This document shows, piece after piece, positions 24,888-25,095 of a stretch of DNA of 25,095 nt; the first letter of the stretch is position 1, and the number at the start of each line of letters is the position of its first letter. The notes beneath the pieces were generated by a model. That model was not told where the DNA came from, ran no database searches, and worked only from the letters and a program-made list of their open reading frames with translations. Both the position numbers and the translations under genes were made by a program. The stretch is from Candidatus Bipolaricaulota bacterium. Lineage in GTDB: Bacteria; Bipolaricaulota; Bipolaricaulia; UBA7950; UBA9294. Location of the stretch: positions 1 to 25,095 of the forward strand of contig JAUWNS010000010.1 of NCBI GenBank assembly GCA_030612485.1, given 5' to 3'.

Positions 24888-24986
24888 TTGGAGCGCGCGC
24901 GCGTCAGTCCTGATCTACATAGAATGCTTGCAGCTATCAATGGAGACGACAGTCGTCGAGTTGGCTTTACTCAAGATCTTGAGTAA
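24888..24986 (+). CDS. Possible 32-residue ORF
   Basis: A short frame from TTG 24888 behind a good AAAGGAGAG site (24876-24884), ending at TAA 24984-24986 inside the tandem repeat. An in-frame GTG at 24867 would lengthen it to 39 residues. It opens ERARVSPDLHRMLAAI. I do not recognise it. It could be a leader peptide or chance; the ribosome-binding site is the only support. Confidence 0.25.
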   Translation: MERARVSPDLHRMLAAINGDDSRRVGFTQDLE

Positions 24987-25012
24987 TATTACTCACTATG
25001 TTGAGTAATATT
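24969..25012. repeat. Two contiguous 22-bp direct repeats, operator-like
   Basis: Copy 1 (24969-24990) and copy 2 (24991-25012) share the pattern ACTCA-N5-TTGAGTAATATT with different N5 cores. Within them, 24969-24984 is a perfect 16-bp palindrome and 24981-24994 a perfect 14-bp palindrome. The AAA ATPase start codon lies inside copy 2, so a bound protein would block transcription or translation initiation. Confidence 0.8.
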
Positions 25013-25095
25013 GCGTTGCCGCCCTATACACGCCCAAGGGCCAAGCTTCTCGTACAGCGACTCGAGGAGCCACGTCGCTTCATCCAAATTGTGAC
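24998..25095 (+). CDS. Probable AAA ATPase (DUF4143-type) N-terminus, cut by window end
   Basis: A frame from ATG 24998 open to the right edge, 32 residues visible. It reads MLSNIALPPYTRPRAKLL followed by VQRLEEPRRFIQIV. The segment R-L-x-EPRRFIQ-x-x resembles the stretch just before the P-loop (GPRQVGKT) of bacterial AAA_14/DUF4143 ATPases, proteins of uncertain function often carried in accessory regions. The P-loop itself would lie just beyond the window. There is no clear ribosome-binding site; TTG 25016 is an alternative start. Confidence 0.5.
   Translation, partial: MLSNIALPPYTRPRAKLLVQRLEEPRRFIQIV

Noticed and set aside
24892..24903. GCGCGCGCGC run as a possible Z-DNA or repeat element
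   Set aside because: Only about five dinucleotide repeats inside a possible short frame; too short to mean anything on its own.

Overview
The window is dominated by a Wood-Ljungdahl (reductive acetyl-CoA) gene cluster from a strictly anaerobic bacterium, followed by an unrelated accessory segment. The CO dehydrogenase/acetyl-CoA synthase is of the bacterial type: a full-length AcsB of 739 residues, AcsC/AcsD corrinoid protein, AcsE, and a monofunctional CooS. The methyl branch uses folate (Fhs, MetV/MetF, FolE). The mid-to-high GC content fits lineages such as Chloroflexota (Dehalococcoidia-like), Bipolaricaulota or deep Firmicutes/Actinobacteriota, but I cannot place it further from sequence alone.

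Layout. (A) 1-8877, plus strand, methyl branch: a corrinoid-reactivating ASKHA protein (cut by the left edge), two successive metV-metF pairs, a truncated relic of an fhs start, intact fhs, folE, and an MttB-superfamily methyltransferase without an in-frame amber codon. (B) 8878-9475: a convergent gap holding a decayed IS630-type transposase fragment. (C) 22931-9476, minus strand, carbonyl branch. In transcription order it reads GNAT-DUF3786 fusion, cooC-like ATPase, (internal promoter) acsB, acsC, acsV/RACo, a second cooC-like ATPase, acsD, acsE, acsA/cooS, a 72-residue HxxHxxH coiled-coil protein, a 45-residue protein, cooT, and a third cooC. Many junctions are 0-20 bp or 4-bp overlaps, so this looks like one or two long transcripts. 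(D) 22932-23411: a non-coding stretch with a 15-bp perfect hairpin and a pair of identical 11-bp palindromes 22 bp apart. (E) 23412-25095, plus strand: a small membrane-anchored protein, a zinc-ribbon plus nucleoside-deoxyribosyltransferase/TIR-like protein that may be a defence effector, and the first codons of a probable AAA ATPase whose start codon lies inside a tandem 22-bp operator-like repeat.

How it works together. Fhs activates formate onto tetrahydrofolate. After the dehydrogenase/cyclohydrolase step (FolD, not in the window), MetV/MetF make methyl-THF. AcsE moves the methyl group to the AcsC/AcsD corrinoid, which AcsV keeps in the active Co(I) state. AcsA reduces CO2 to CO, and AcsB joins methyl, CO and CoA. 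CooC-type ATPases, CooT and probably the two small unknown proteins handle nickel maturation. The MttB-like protein and the second corrinoid activator suggest an additional entry for methyl groups from methylated amines.

The best candidates for something undescribed are the HxxHxxH and 45-residue small proteins in the nickel-maturation end of the acs operon, the GNAT-DUF3786 fusion that leads that operon, and the zinc-ribbon/NDT-like protein with its membrane-protein neighbour.
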